The notes under the pieces are model-generated. The model searched no databases. It was not told where the DNA came from and was given only the letters and a program-made list of their open reading frames with translations. Made by a program: the position numbers and the translations under genes. A stretch of DNA of 64,000 nucleotides from Phoronis australis. Taxonomy: Eukaryota > Phoronida > Phoronidae. The stretch covers positions 223,456 through 287,455 of the forward strand of contig NMRA01000444.1 in assembly GCA_002633005.1 (NCBI GenBank), given 5' to 3'. Positions 1 through 29,986 of this stretch are shown in pieces. Position 1 is the first letter of the stretch. The number at the start of each line of letters is the position of its first letter.

Positions 1-602
1 ATAAGTAATCAGTTTTCAATTTTGTTTTTGAAAAATGTCATTGATCAAAAAGGAGCTCATGATACGGTAAATTAATGTGAGTAAAGAAAACTTTGAAGAC
101 ACAGTAGGCCTAACAGTCCGGCGTATATCCACGCCGGAGAAAAACTCGCCTGGTCTCTAGCTACAGCAGTACAGATCTCGGACTGCTATTATGTTTATAA
201 CTTAGAAAGCGTCAACTTACCCACACCCTCATTATCACTACTAGTGACTAAACATTGGAACTTTAATTTGTACCCAGCCTATAGTATTCTGCATGTACAC
301 GGTATAAATGAACTTTTTTAACTTAAAGACTTTTCGTTAGAATATAGGCCTACAAAAAACACAAAAAACAGTGTGTGAGATGACATCGACTTTTTCTACA
401 TCCAGTACCCGGTATTTATGATTTTACAAAATAATAAGTTGATGTGAAGGTGGTGTATGAATACAAAACTTGTAATGATTTTCTGAACCGGCGGCTTTGG
501 TGATCATGAGTCACTGACTTGGCAAGCTTTTAGTTTCATTCATATTCTTTCCAGAACGTCATGATATTTTCGTAATAGTGGATATAATAGCTTTACAGCT
601 AT

Positions 603-605
<3 letters not shown>

Positions 606-633
<28 letters not shown>
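606..633. repeat. (TA)n microsatellite
   Basis: About 14 uninterrupted AT dinucleotides. Simple sequence repeat with no coding value; the open frame that runs into it encodes a run of Tyr-Ile and is an artefact. Confidence 0.95.
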
Positions 634-637
<4 letters not shown>

Positions 638-2511
638 ACTATTTCAGTTGCGCAATTACATCCCTGTGTAAGTTGGTTATCAGTGCAGACGTCACTGGTG
701 TCGTCCATGAACTCCATAGAACAAGACACAACATAATGGCAGACTTTAATAAAGTTGGCAACAGTTGTCAAGAGAATTTTATACATTATTAACCTAAATA
801 AGCAATCTTGTTCATTCATTATTTATAGTTTTTCATTTGAATGTGTAAACTTAAAATGGTCACTACATTGAATTTAACGGCCAAAGTAAACTAATTCTCC
901 ATTTTCGTATAAGTATTAAAAGAAACACTCTGAACAAGCTTACTGTACACTTTATATGCATCCCAAAATGAGACTGAAGCTAACCAAGGTGACCTTACAG
1001 CTTAGAAATACGCTGTTGTCGCAATTTTATAAACTAGTTCTTTTGTCATGGTAGAGTGCAACCTCTAAATCCATTTGACATAATCAGGGCGCTTCATTGC
1101 AACCATCATCATATTGTGTTCGATCCCAGACTATGTTTTGGCTATACTTGTTCAGTCAAACGTTCCACAAATGCTTGGTTAACAACATTGAAGTGAACTG
1201 GTCAAATACGCAGTTGAGTCACTTAGTATGGCCCTAATTGTGTATTGCTTCAGTTCCTAGAATCCCATGTACGGTAGTCTGTACCCTGCATGTCTCTTTA
1301 GTAGTTTATTTGTTCTGATAGTGTGGGTTTAATTGTTACCTACAAGTACATCAGCTAGTGACTGAGACTGATTCATATGTGACAGTGGAGAAAAAACCAG
1401 GAGAAATAGATTAGGGAACTTCAGTCCCAAGACAGCACCAAAATATCCCTCCAGCACGTTAAAGCTCCGTCATTAATAGAAGAGAAAATAGCTATGCATG
1501 TACTCAGGGTACCTATAAATAAATGCTCTTCAATTAAGTTTACTAAACATTAACTGAGTGTGCAATCACTAATTGATAATTCATTTGTGTTTTGTTATTG
1601 CCTGTTCTAAATCACCCAGCGTATTTGATTTATTTTATGTAGTTAATGGATTGAAAACAACACAAAAAGTAAATATAGCTCAGTTTGCCTACTGGTACCT
1701 GAAACTTAATTCTTTCTCAAGGAGATCTTATCACGCACAGAGAAGAGGATCAGATGATGGCAAAAAAGTAACGCAAAATGAGGTCCACGCTATGACGACG
1801 AGAAATGGTGGCAAACTCCCAAAGAATTATATCCTCTCTCACAAAGTTTTGATCAGCTATAAAATCGTACTTTTGTTTGATTCTCAGTCACATAACAAAT
1901 CAAAGTATGCCCTGGCCTTAAAAGTGACAATCCCAGGTGGTCATCTGGTTGTTTCCTACTTTTTTATTTTAGATTCTGTTGCAGGGAACACACCTAAAAT
2001 TTGAAAAGCAACATTTCTCTGCAAACAATTTGGCTATGGCAAAATGTTCATTTCACTAATAACATTCAGTTAACTGAACGGACTAAACAGAAAGGAAAGG
2101 TCAAAATTCCAACTAAACACTTTATCAACTTATGAATAATGAGAACAAAAAAATTAATAATTTACAGGCGACATTAAAAATCTTGTTGTTGAAGAAAAAG
2201 AAGAATACTCCACTCTGTATGAAACGTGAACAAATTAATCGGTTATCCAAGCGTAAAAATAAGTTCCTCGGTTATTCGGACGTAAAGTCATCTATATAGG
2301 CCAGATTCTGCATTTTCATCAAACTTGTGCAGTACTGCAATATTGTAATTGTGTCATAATTGTTTGGGTTTGTTTTGGTCTATTGGTCTGCCTGTCATCG
2401 CTCAAAAATCGCTCGGATCCAGTGTTGGTGCTAGCCATGACATGGTTTTCAAATTGTCAATGAATAATTGTTCATTTTGGATTTACTTTTACGTTAGCAC
2501 AACAAAAGATT

Positions 2512-2640
2512 TCAGCTCGAACGAGCCCCCCCCCCCTCCATTTGGCGAAGTGGTCAAAAAGGTCCGCCTCTGAGAAACAAAAAATCCGAGAAAATGAGAC
2601 AAAAGTCCACTAAACAAGCACAAACGCGCAATTCACAGAG
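2512..2640 (+). repeat. Short dispersed repeat, family 1, copy A
   Basis: Shares a core (GGTCCGC, then GAGAAACAAAAA, then GAGACAAAAGTCCAC) and a flanking TCGA/CGAGCCCCC tract with copies at 26975-27110 (reverse), 48806-48956 (reverse) and 63126-63300. The copies are diverged. Terminal GGGGCTCGAA / TTCGAGCCCC motifs suggest a small non-autonomous element with short inverted ends. Confidence 0.6.
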
Positions 2641-3269
2641 GTGCCCCGACCCGCTTTTTTTAGTCCCCGCCTTTTTGTTACCAAAATGTGACGTTAGCTC
2701 ACCACATGCAAATTCTAACACTATATTGTTACCATATACTTTTATTGAATAAATAAAATATCAACAAATAAAATTTGTGATCTTAAATGACCTTTTAAGT
2801 AAGAATTGCCCTTCTAGGTCAATCCACTGCTAATATATGGGTCAACGACAGTCTAGAGCACATGGCACTATGAAGACTTTCAGTCTGGCCATGTAGATTA
2901 GCTGCAACAAAGAACAGTATATGTCAAAAATTCAAGAGTCTAATCATAAATAACGATAAATAACTGACAGCAACAAAGACTCATAGCGTAACATATGATG
3001 TTGGCTCTTATATAAAAATAAAAGTTCCATGTAACAGAACAGTCATAAAGTTTTCAAGGTGATCAACCCTGACACAAACAAATATTTGGTTCATGCCAAC
3101 TGGACTACACAACAAATCTATTTCGTTTTTCCTATATGAAAACATCTGGTTATTTAGAAACAATATACATTTCTAGTTTGGAATAGACCTTACCACAGCA
3201 TTTTGAGAAGTCGTATGTTTTAGCCATGTGTTTAAAAAATGATTACAAGTGACTATGGTCAGATATAAT

Positions 3270-3340
3270 GTGCCCACATTTTGAGAACCATTTTTTTCCA
3301 CAGAAAATCAGGCATAAAACTGGTTCTCAAAATGTGTGCA
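3270..3340. mobile_element. Palindromic mini-element (MITE-like), copy 1
   Basis: About 70 bp hairpin. One arm reads CCCACATTTTGAGAACCA and the other TGGTTCTCAAAATGTG, separated by a loop containing CAGGCAT. Further copies lie at 6721-6790, 12340-12410 (reverse loop orientation) and 13884-13957. Confidence 0.75.
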
Positions 3341-4210
3341 GTTAAATCCAAGTATTGTCCAATGACTGGAATTGTTTTATTAAACGGAATGCTAACATTA
3401 CGGTGCGTGAAAGCAAAGAATACAAAAACAGCATAAAATGAACAAGAAACCAGAAGCCACCATGTGACCTTCTGATTTTAATACTTTTAAACATTTCACA
3501 GCATGACTTATTGCAGATTAAATTGCTAGGTTGTAAAGACTTCCAACTGCACAAAACAATATTGCCTCACTGATGCCTCACGGGATGCTGGGGGATAAAA
3601 TACTTATACAAGCACTACATGTCTTCAGATTCCAACAAGCCACAATCTGGTTGCACAACTGTAGAACCTAAGCATGACTGTTAGGACTATTATGACAAGA
3701 TAATAGACATACACATACATACATAAATACATACACAATTTGCAAGGAATAAGTTGGCTCTGACAACAGCTTGAATATCCACCACATTGAATGTGGACAC
3801 TGAACTTCCAAAACTCATTTAGATAAGTGAAGATAACTCCAAAACAGAAAAAATTAATATGAGTTTTGAAACTAAAATTAAGCATGTCACAATGAATTTA
3901 AGAAGCAATGAGCAGATATTTCACAAAGTCGTGAGAAACGCCCGACAAGAATTTGATGAGGCGCAAAATACATGAAATTAATTACAGGGCAGTATAAAAT
4001 GATGATTTAAATGCAAACACATAGCCTTGCAACATATGATGTTCAGATAGCATTATGCACACCCTTGTCATTGACAAGAGCAACTGTTTACTAAACAAAT
4101 CTCTCATTACCTCAATACAAAAAATAAAAATTAAATAACATAACTATCATTTTTGCACACTGTCTTCTGCTACTGACATTTGGCACTTTACAACTTTTAT
4201 GCAGTCGCAA

Positions 4211-4297
4211 ATAAGCAACAGATTGGTGTGATGTCACAAGTATAATATATTATGTAAACACAGATAAGCAACAGATTGGCATGATGTCACGAGTATA
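4211..4297. repeat. Tandem duplication, 53 bp period
   Basis: Two copies of a segment starting ATAAGCAACAGATTGG and running through ATGTCAC to a TATA-rich end, spaced 53 bp apart with a few mismatches. Confidence 0.75.
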
Positions 4298-4574
4298 TGA
4301 TATATAATCACTTCTCCTGTTTTGAGTTCAATATCATACGTTATATCTGGTAGTGACATCTTTTATCCCTTAACTCTTTCACTACCAAGTTTTCTTAGAA
4401 TTGCATCTTCCAGAGCCAAATAAACTTTGACAAAATGTAGAACATCAGGTACAATCACTAAAAATTCTCTAAAATTATTATTAGCTTTCGGATTGTTATG
4501 AAGCTTTCATGGCAAGACGCACAAAAAAATTCATATTATGACATCATGCATATATGAAGATATTCACTACGTAT

Positions 4575-4580
4575 TTTATT
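4575..4580 (-). terminator. Candidate LIMK polyadenylation signal
   Basis: AATAAA on the minus strand about 540 bases beyond the LIMK stop codon. It is the nearest AATAAA downstream that I found. Another lies at 2741-2746, so a longer 3' UTR is possible. Confidence 0.35.
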
Positions 4581-5116
4581 CAAGATTCCAGATGAAAAAC
4601 ATACTTATAAACAGCCAATGAATGGTTTTGGATAAAATAGCTACCCCACTAGTCACGATACGTACCAAAAACGCCTCGTCTCACACCTGACATTTCAAAC
4701 TTGAATCATGAACCATAATCATTTTGAATCTTAATATTCGAGTCCGATAAACTTTGATGATGAATAGTTTAGAAGGAATTACATCAAATGTAATTCGACA
4801 GAAATTCAAGATTATCTAGGTCATGAACGGGCAAGAACCCAACTTGCCAATAGACAGGTTTGGCAGTGAATGGGTAACTCGATGAAAGGCATGCTTGGCA
4901 GTGAAAACGTCAAAGGAATTGGGAGGAAAATATGTGGTCACGTTTCTTTCAGAAGTTCTAGGAAGAGCACACGGCATTTTCATAGAAGAAACCCTAATTG
5001 TTGAAAGTTTAAGGCATAATCCAAGACTCTCGTCTGCTATCCAAGTTTACCACATTAAGGGTCTGTTACCCCAGTAATATAGCCAGGTGAGCATGCCAAA
5101 CAACTACACTCAGGAA

Positions 5117-22830
<17,714 letters not shown>

Positions 22831-25720
22831 CTGACAAAAAAGAAAATGTAAAGTTAAATCTTCTGATACGCAGCAGCTATTTAAAAACAATGTCAAGAAA
22901 ACTATGAACAAACAGTGTTATTTTGCTGCCATGCTTTCTTTACTAGGATCATTAACCAGTTCTAATCCTCAAAAAGATGGGTCAAAATACAAGAGTTTGG
23001 GCAGCTAGCTACAAACCCACATTCTGTCCAAGAAGCCATCTTTTTATTGGTAGACCGGTTACATTCATGTTACTGCTACAAGCCGTGGTTCAATACAGGT
23101 ACAGTCAGCCTAATGAGAGGGTTTTTTCTACCTGGCATGTACAGTCAGGAGTGAAACTCATTTGTAGAATAACTATTTTTATACAATTTCACAATTCAAA
23201 TTCAAGACACCTCAAATGTACATACAATCTGCACCTAAAATTAGGAGATGCCGGGTTACTATGGCAGCTACCAAAATCAAACAATAAACAACAAAATGCA
23301 AAACTGATAACATTTTAAACAGAACTTATTTATAGTAAAAATAAGACGTCAACATTGATCCAAGCTAGTACATTACCCATATTGACCGACAAATGACTGT
23401 TGAAAATCAAAAATCTGTTTATTTGTCAGACTTGTTGGGTAATTAGGTAATTGTATTATAGTTTCTCCGTGTATTTGAAATCAGTTTCTCATTTCCTGAC
23501 CATAAACCTGATAAAGTAAAAGTGTTCATGATTCCCAAACACGAACATGGCCCTGGCCTTCGGGCCTGGCCCTGAGTCCTGACACTTCACGAGGACTCCA
23601 GACTGACGTATTGTCTATAACCAGATTGAGGAAAATTCTACTAGACATCTGTTTGCATGAAACAGAAAATGAAACAAGTCAGCGTCTCAGCGATTTGTTA
23701 AGATGATGACTCAATTTGTTTTTCAAGTTACTAATAAGAACTTTCCCGTTCATTCATTCATTCATTCATTGAAATTATTCATTTGGCCAGCTACAGATTG
23801 GACAACAACACTCTTCACCTAAAGACAACAACAAATGTGTTACTCTGCTAAGCTAAAACAAGTCTCGTTATGTGTTGCAGCAAATATTGAAGAGTGTAAA
23901 TAAAGTAATCATAATTTTAAAGAACAGTCTTTATAAACAAAACATTACCCTTTTCAGACATTCTGTTCCTGGTCCAGCTTCCGTATCTCTAACAATGGAG
24001 AACGTTTCTGAAAAAGGTCGCCATCTATTGTCAACGCGACTTCTAACGAGGAGTTATCAAAAAACACATTGTGACTGTTTTGTGTGGCGAAAATTTTGTG
24101 AAGCTTTTAAAAGAACCACTCAAATTTTCGGACTTTCTTTATTCATTATGTCGTCAAACCATCCGCGAGGCACCTGCCCGGCCGCTTGCATGGTCGGGGA
24201 GTGGGAGCCCTACCAATAAGCTATATACATAGTTATATTTATCTCATTGAGCCCTACGATATCAGTCAGGAAATGCGGTGGCTCGCAGTGTTATACCTGC
24301 AGTCAAAGAGTTGAGTTTCTTGGTCCTGCCACTGAGCTATGGGTTTTTTTGGTTCGGCCATGGGGTTTAATTGTGCACTGCCACCATAGCTTAAGCCGGA
24401 TCGACTATGCGTTGTTTCCACCTCAGTCTTAATGACTGAGACCATATAAGATCAAATAAAAAAATAATTATCCAACAGCATATGATGGTGCTGTTTCTTA
24501 ATTGTACTTAAGTACATATTTGGTATTAATGAAAATCATATGTGTTTTTACTTGTACTGAAAAACAACATCTGCCGATCCCCGTACTTACCCACAAGCCA
24601 TCGAAATCAGTACATCCAAGTAAATAATGTATTCTTTGTTGAAATATATACTGCTTTAAAAACTCGTTTCTTGATATGTATTCCAAAATCAGATATTTTC
24701 TGTTGTATCAAAACGAACAAATCCCGGCCGGCAAAATCTGTTCATATGTCGAAGTGACATTGGAAATTCAGATTTTTTTTACTGCTTGCTTACGAAGTCT
24801 TTGTTTTGTGACTCAAAATTTGGGCAAAAAAGTAAAGTGCATAGGCCCTAGTAACCAAAATATCAAACCTGCACGACTGAATTGCACACCAGACCTATAT
24901 CCAAAATACAGAATTTCTCACTCGAAACCGAGTGGAAATATGCTCAACCGAGTCGGTCAGTGTAGCATTAAATAATGACCCTGTGAAAAAATGACCCCGG
25001 TTAGTTTTTTCACAGGGTCTAAATTTAACGTGAATAATTTTCAACCCATGAAAAATATGACCTCACGTCCGTGAAAACCTGTCCCATCATTATTCAACGG
25101 TTCCCCCGCAACAGGGGGTTGGGCTAAGCAGACTGACATAATACTCGCAATTGGCGATCTTTCAACGTTCGATACGCGGATGTTTAGGTCGGGAGTGATC
25201 TGAGTGGCGCGCGGCAAGGGAAATCTTCATTGCTTTTTCAGTATATGCCGCAATTAGGGAAAGAAAGTACCGTTGAACGGTGTGCAGACCAGGAATATGA
25301 CGTGCAGAAGCTGGGTTGAAGCGAAAGCGATCACTATTTTTCGAACACTCTTTAATTCGTTCAGTTGCCCAAATCGGTAACTGCTGGTGCCAGGATATAA
25401 TATCTGACTAGCTGCATGAAGACTGAATCCAAAATACAAGGCTTCGTGTTCAGAATCTTGTGATGGCAGCCAAGTTTTCTTACTATCAAAGTCAAATTTG
25501 AACTGAAACCGTGAGAAGGCCAAGCGTGCATGACAGAAGAATTTATTTCAAATTTCTCGGCTGAGGGACGCGCAGTACGTATATCACATTAAGAACGGGT
25601 AGGGAAAGGAACGGTTCTAAATAGTGTGTGGGAGCGGGGCTGATCTCTTTGTGAGCAAATAAATACACGGTGTGGGGATACTACAAAAAACGTCAACATT
25701 AAGGGCCTGGTGGTTGATCG

Positions 25721-25747
25721 GGGGGGGGGGGGGGNGGGGGGGGGGGT
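25721..25747. repeat. Poly-G tract with an unresolved base
   Basis: A run of G containing one N at 25735. Its length is unreliable in this assembly. Confidence 0.9.
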
Positions 25748-26830
25748 GGTGTGGACTTCAGATCTGTGAGAGAGGAAGACCGTGCGTGAGAGAAGAATAT
25801 TTGTACGTTGGCAATCCCGAGCGATGCACGATAAAGTAACTGAGTGTGTTCTTTGCTTTTTTCATTACGGCGTTCCCTCGTTGAGTCTAAGTGGTTAGGT
25901 AATATAACACAAAAGCTGAGAGGATGAGTGCTGTAGCCCGCAATATCTTACACGAATGATTAACTCCATACTGGCAAGATGGTTGGAGGACCAGCTCTTT
26001 TTTGTTCGATAATTGCTCTAAGCTCCGATAAGATCGTATCTGGCCTGACTGGGCTGTGCTGTTATAAATGATTTAAGTTATAAAATGTTTGAACATAAAT
26101 CAGTAACATTTCTGAATTTCCCATTATGCTTGTAGTTTTTGAATCACCAAAATGAACCAACTACAACCGAAGTTACTTAAGACAATCTATTCTGTACGAA
26201 TGCACCAATGCACTGGGTTTGACTGTGTTCAATGTGATCGCGGTAATAAGCCTGGTAGATAATTGGTCTGCATGGTGTTATACGACTATGCTCGGCAGTT
26301 AACAAAGCTAGATGTTATCACACGCTTACAACCGCTTTATATGACCCATTGGGGTCGTTTTCACAATAGTTCACCTTGAAGTTAGACTCCGCCGTTAAAA
26401 GTTACCCGGGGTCATTTTCAATACTGAAAGGGCGTATTGGGGCACCACGGAAGTACTACCACACAGCGGCTCCTCTCCTGGATATGATGTATTTGCTTCG
26501 AACGACAAGAATTAAATGATAAATTTTCTCTTGAAAAAAAAGGAAAAAAATAAATCGCTCGCAGTAGATTGACAAGCATGCAGCCCCAACAGGACACTCG
26601 AGAATCTGATACTGTTTGCGATCTTCTATTAGATCGATATTTTCACAATCGATTGGTTGACTCTTAAGAAACGCATGTAAGTGCTGCATCGCATGTTTCT
26701 TTTAAGACTATGAAAAAACTCACACTCTCCCGCCTCTCTATGTGTTAAAAATTGCGCTTTGAACAGGTCAATTCGCCCCGTTTGTTTACTCGGCGATTAA
26801 CCGTGTCAGGTCGGGACTAGAAACACTCAC

Positions 26831-26840
26831 CAATATGGCG
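26831..26840. promoter_or_regulatory. Candidate LIMK 5' UTR exon end with YY1-like motif
   Basis: CAATATGGCG (+) matches the YY1 core often found just downstream of start sites. On the minus strand the same place reads CATATTG followed by GTGAGTG, a strong splice donor with its exon ending at 26831. No ATG-containing frame fits, so it could only be a non-coding first exon. This is weak evidence. Confidence 0.25.
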
Positions 26841-26974
26841 TCAAGTTGTCAGCTGAAGTAGCGCGTGCGCCTATGTCTATGATGAGGACCTTGATACTGG
26901 TAGTTGCTTTTACCAGGAAGAGATAACCTCTTCCTGCTTTTACTTAGATTCACGGGGCACGGCCAAAGCTATGA

Positions 26975-27110
26975 ATTGTGCATTTGTCGAATTTTGGTAC
27001 TTCTTGCCTTTTAATTTAGTAAACTTTTGTCTCGTTTTCTACTTTTTCGGTCCGCTGAGGCAGATCTTCTTATCGTTTGCCCACTTCGCCAGGGGGGGGG
27101 GGCTCGAATG
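26975..27110 (-). repeat. Short dispersed repeat, family 1, copy C
   Basis: Reverse-complement copy of the element at 2512-2640. It carries ACTTTTGTCTCGTTTTCTAC, TTTTTCGGTCCGC, GCCCACTTCGCC and a terminal G10 tract followed by CTCGAA. Confidence 0.6.
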
Positions 27111-27943
27111 CGTGCGTGTAAACTTGGTCTTTGTATGCCATCAGTGCGCAGTGAGCCGTCGTAGTGCCCTTATATACCTGGAAACGCCAGATCCACTAGT
27201 CAGCTAATTTTCGTTATCGCTCTCTAGAGTCGACGGCCGGGTTCAAAAGAGGCCAAAGGCCCGGTTTCTCACGTGACACATAATCGTGCGCACACCAGTT
27301 GAAAGCAACGAATCACTAGACTCTGGATTTCCTAAGACGTGAGTCACTCGAAGTGCAAGGAGTTTACGGTATAAAGCTATGACCCTACCCACTTTAGAAT
27401 ATGCTTCAAATATATTGTACCCTAGTATGTGAACAAAGTGACGTAGGAGAACTGCTCGTTGGGGTCACCGACAGAGCGAATTTTGCACGCCAATTGCTCT
27501 CAGGGTCAGAAATTCTGTTAGTCAGAGCATTCAACAACACGCGCCACTAAGGTGGCTGAGAGACAGGCACAGGTTGAGCGTGCTGGAGGCGGCCTGGAAT
27601 TAAGCGAAGGGAAAGGGTGTGTGAACTTCTGGAAACTTGAGGCAACTGGAAAGCCAGAGGCAAAAATGGGCCTGAGGTTGTGGCAGAGGTTGAGTGAAAC
27701 AGTTCCAAAGTTAGTAAGCTATATGTTCTTTGACTCGGCAGCCAAGTGTGAACTATGCAATTACTGGTCGCCATTTATGTTCATAACTGTAAGCCAAGTT
27801 TGATACACATGCAAAAAAACTGCACATTAGCCTCGGCTCAATGATTCATTAGAAATAACCCCGACTCATTTTCAATCAATACAATAATGGCTCAAAAGAG
27901 GGGCTTGTAAAACTGCAAGACGGGGTCGTCAGAAAAAAAAAAT

Positions 27944-27982
27944 GCGTAGGCCTACGCGAGATACGAAGTACATCTCGCGAGA
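27944..27982. promoter_or_regulatory. Two adjacent CpG palindromes, candidate promoter element
   Basis: GCGTAGGCCTACGC (27944-27957) is a perfect 14 bp palindrome. Fifteen bases on, TCTCGCGAGA (27973-27982) exactly matches the palindromic element known from CpG-rich, often bidirectional, animal promoters. They lie about 240 bp past the 3' end of the small gene and upstream of LIMK in its transcription direction, so they could mark the LIMK promoter. Confidence 0.35.
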
Positions 27983-28205
27983 ACAGGCTTGCGCGACTGA
28001 AGCTGAGTTCTATCGGACCAGGGAACGTCTGTGACGGGACTGGTCTACCCCCAGAACTCGCCACCAGATCCAATACGGCTCATGACAGTGAGCCTAATTA
28101 GCAAGTTTACAACGTTGGAGTCGGACTTCACACAAATTTTATTTGATTTCTACTGACGATACAATGTCTGTCATCACAACTGGACGGCCAAAACAGTTTT
28201 CAATT

Positions 28206-28211
28206 TTTATT
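28206..28211 (-). terminator. Polyadenylation signal of the small myristoylated-protein gene
   Basis: AATAAA on the minus strand about 15 bases beyond the stop codon at 28225-28227. The very short spacing implies a compact 3' UTR. Confidence 0.6.
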
Positions 28212-28224
28212 GACCTTTTTAAAA

Positions 28225-29394
28225 TTAATCATCAGCCTCGCATTCTTGCTCCAGGATGGCGTCTGCTTCGGGATTTGTGACAAAGGCTCTTCGACTTTCG
28301 CGTTCAGCAGTGAACTGGAATGACAGAATAACATGAAAAGAGAATGGCGCGCGCATTTCGGCCAAGTGCAATAAGACTATTGATAGACCTTCCCAAGTTA
28401 TTACTAAAAGTGCATTTTGCCTTATTTAGCTGAAAACAAAAATCGAATTAGTTTTTTTATTTGCATAAAATTGGTCTCATAATATATTTCTTACCTTAGT
28501 AAGTTGCTATTTCCTTTCATTAGCGACAAGATCACCAAAATTAGCATCGACTCAAGAAAACGCTTCAGAGTTTTAGAGTTTGGTAATCTTAAAATTGCGA
28601 ATTGGAAAATTATTGGCGCATGTGCTTGTGACTTGAACGCTTGAGCAGCGAAATCTGGTCTGCACAGAAAGTCAGTAGAATGCAAATATTTCTCTCATGC
28701 TTTAGCTTATTGCGATTTTCAGGAAATATTCTTTTTGGTTGTAAACTTGGGTGTTATCAGTCTTAGATGTTTCGATTACCGACCGCGTCGTTGACGCTGA
28801 CCGCTGGATTCACTACTGATCGACTAACACCGACACATATGTAGCAGTTATGGCTTGTTCAGAAGTCATATACATGCACCTTTTGTATGCAGAAACCGAG
28901 TTTTCTTCATTCGGGCTATAAGACGAGTATTTTCTGAACCTGTGCACGCGCCCAGTGCGAATGCAACACAAATACGCCATGTTCAGTTCGAGTTGGCTCA
29001 CAAGTGAATTCCATCAGGAACTTACCTTTGAAAACGGAAAGTCTTCCACAGAGCCAGGCTTTCGTGGAAATAGGGCATTGGCCGATGCTGCACCGGCTTT
29101 CAATGAACCTTCAGAAAGGTTACTGTCCGGTTGCAAAATAGACGAACTTATGGCTTTGTACGTTGGGTTTACCCACAAAGACTGGTGGGCGTACCTACGT
29201 GGATTTTCGATAACAATAGCATTAGCTGGTAATGCAGGCAAGGAAAGAGAAAATGAGCGTTGTTTATCAGTTCTTTTCATCAGTGATGACCTCTGCGCTA
29301 GTCTTGCCAATTCGGCGTCATCCTCTGACGTGAACCTGGAGGATTTGTTAGCGTTTCTGGCAATGCGGTTTACACTGGAGCAGGAGTTTCCCAT
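28225..29394 (-). CDS. Unrecognised two-exon gene, predicted N-myristoylated 152-residue protein
   Basis: I do not recognise the family. Exon 1 (29394-29026) opens with ATG in a strong Kozak context (ACAATGG) and ends TCAAAG before a near-perfect GTAAGTTCC donor. Exon 2 (28314-28225) follows a pyrimidine-rich acceptor (TTATTCTGTCATTCCAG) and ends in TAA, with AATAAA just beyond. The phase is 0 on both sides. The product starts MGNSCSSVNRIARNANKSSR: Gly2 and Ser6 fit the N-myristoyltransferase signal, and Cys5 could be palmitoylated. A basic, Ser-rich N-terminal half (RTDKQRSFSLSLPALP) is followed by a Tyr-containing central stretch (RRYAHQSLWVNPTYKA). The acidic tail is AFVTNPEADAILEQECEADD. 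There is no transmembrane segment or known fold that I can see. A small membrane-anchored adaptor or cytoskeletal protein is possible, but that is inference. The intron carries a dispersed repeat at 28460-28640. Confidence 0.75.
28460..28640. repeat. Dispersed repeat, family 2, copy A
   Basis: Diverged copy of 46475-46640. Both have AATTGGTCTC/AATCGGTCTC, a TGCTATTT stretch, GACTCAAGAAAA and a TTGGAAA end in the same order. It lies in the intron of the small myristoylated-protein gene. Confidence 0.5.
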
Positions 29395-29986
29395 TGTCGT
29401 ATGCGGTGTTTTTCAAAACCATCATGCAGGAAGCATCGTGCGGCAGATAATGGGAAACGTAATAATGACATGAAAAATTGAGTTGTCGCAGTTCCAGCAT
29501 AACGTAATAATGACACTGGAATTTTTCATCTTATTTCCAGCACTCATTCGCTTTTAAAGTGTTTCCGTTTTTCAAAGGAACATTTCACCGCTGTTAAGCT
29601 GTCGTATTGAGCTGAACGCTTCCTTGTGATTAAAAACATTCCCCAATTGCTCATCCTATCTTGCCGAATGAGCCAGCACAACGGCAAGCAATATGTACGC
29701 CTACACGTGCATCATTTTCGTATACACAATTTTAGAGCTGGTTAATATCGAAATGTCGAGAGTTTTTAGTTTTTGGAGTCATCATTTCGATGTTGTTGTT
29801 GGTAACGGAAATTGAATCATATCACGGTAAGAAGTATTCGAAAAAACGATTTTCAGGGTTATTGACTAATTCGATTTTCTTGTTTTAGCCAGCTAAAGAG
29901 GACCGGGAAATGTTGCTTAAAGTTTTTTCATTAGCTCGTATTAGCTCGTCGGCCCCCCCAGCAGTTGGAACGTTATGTTATAGATA

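Larger units (their letters stand above)
1..4574. other. Intergenic flank, no supported gene
   Basis: I see no exon that I can support here. The longest open frame (1573-2004, +) has no recognisable domain, begins with a non-ATG codon, and lacks a convincing splice context. The stretch holds an AT microsatellite, a copy of a short dispersed repeat, a palindromic element and a 53 bp tandem duplication, each listed separately. Its right end probably lies beyond the 3' end of LIMK. Confidence 0.5.
22831..28224. other. LIMK 5' intron/flank and intergenic DNA
   Basis: The first coding exon of LIMK should lie here or beyond, since the exon at 22830 starts with two bases of a split codon. I found no ATG exon with a strong phase-1 donor. 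Candidate promoter signals are listed at 26831-26840 and 27944-27982. The stretch also has a CATT microsatellite (23750-23770), a poly-G tract with a gap and a dispersed repeat copy. Confidence 0.5.

Noticed and set aside
1573-2004. 143-codon open frame, plus strand
   Set aside because: It begins with TTG, has no recognisable domain or convincing splice sites, and its composition fits AT-rich intergenic DNA.
28015-28090. Minus-strand ATG reading MSRIGSG as LIMK first exon
   Set aside because: The only phase-1 donor (GTGGCG) is weak and nothing else supports it.
29026-29394. The MGNSCSS exon as the missing first exon of LIMK
   Set aside because: Its donor is phase 0, whereas the LIMK exon at 22830 needs phase 1. 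It joins perfectly to the nearer exon 28314-28225, which has its own stop and poly(A) signal.
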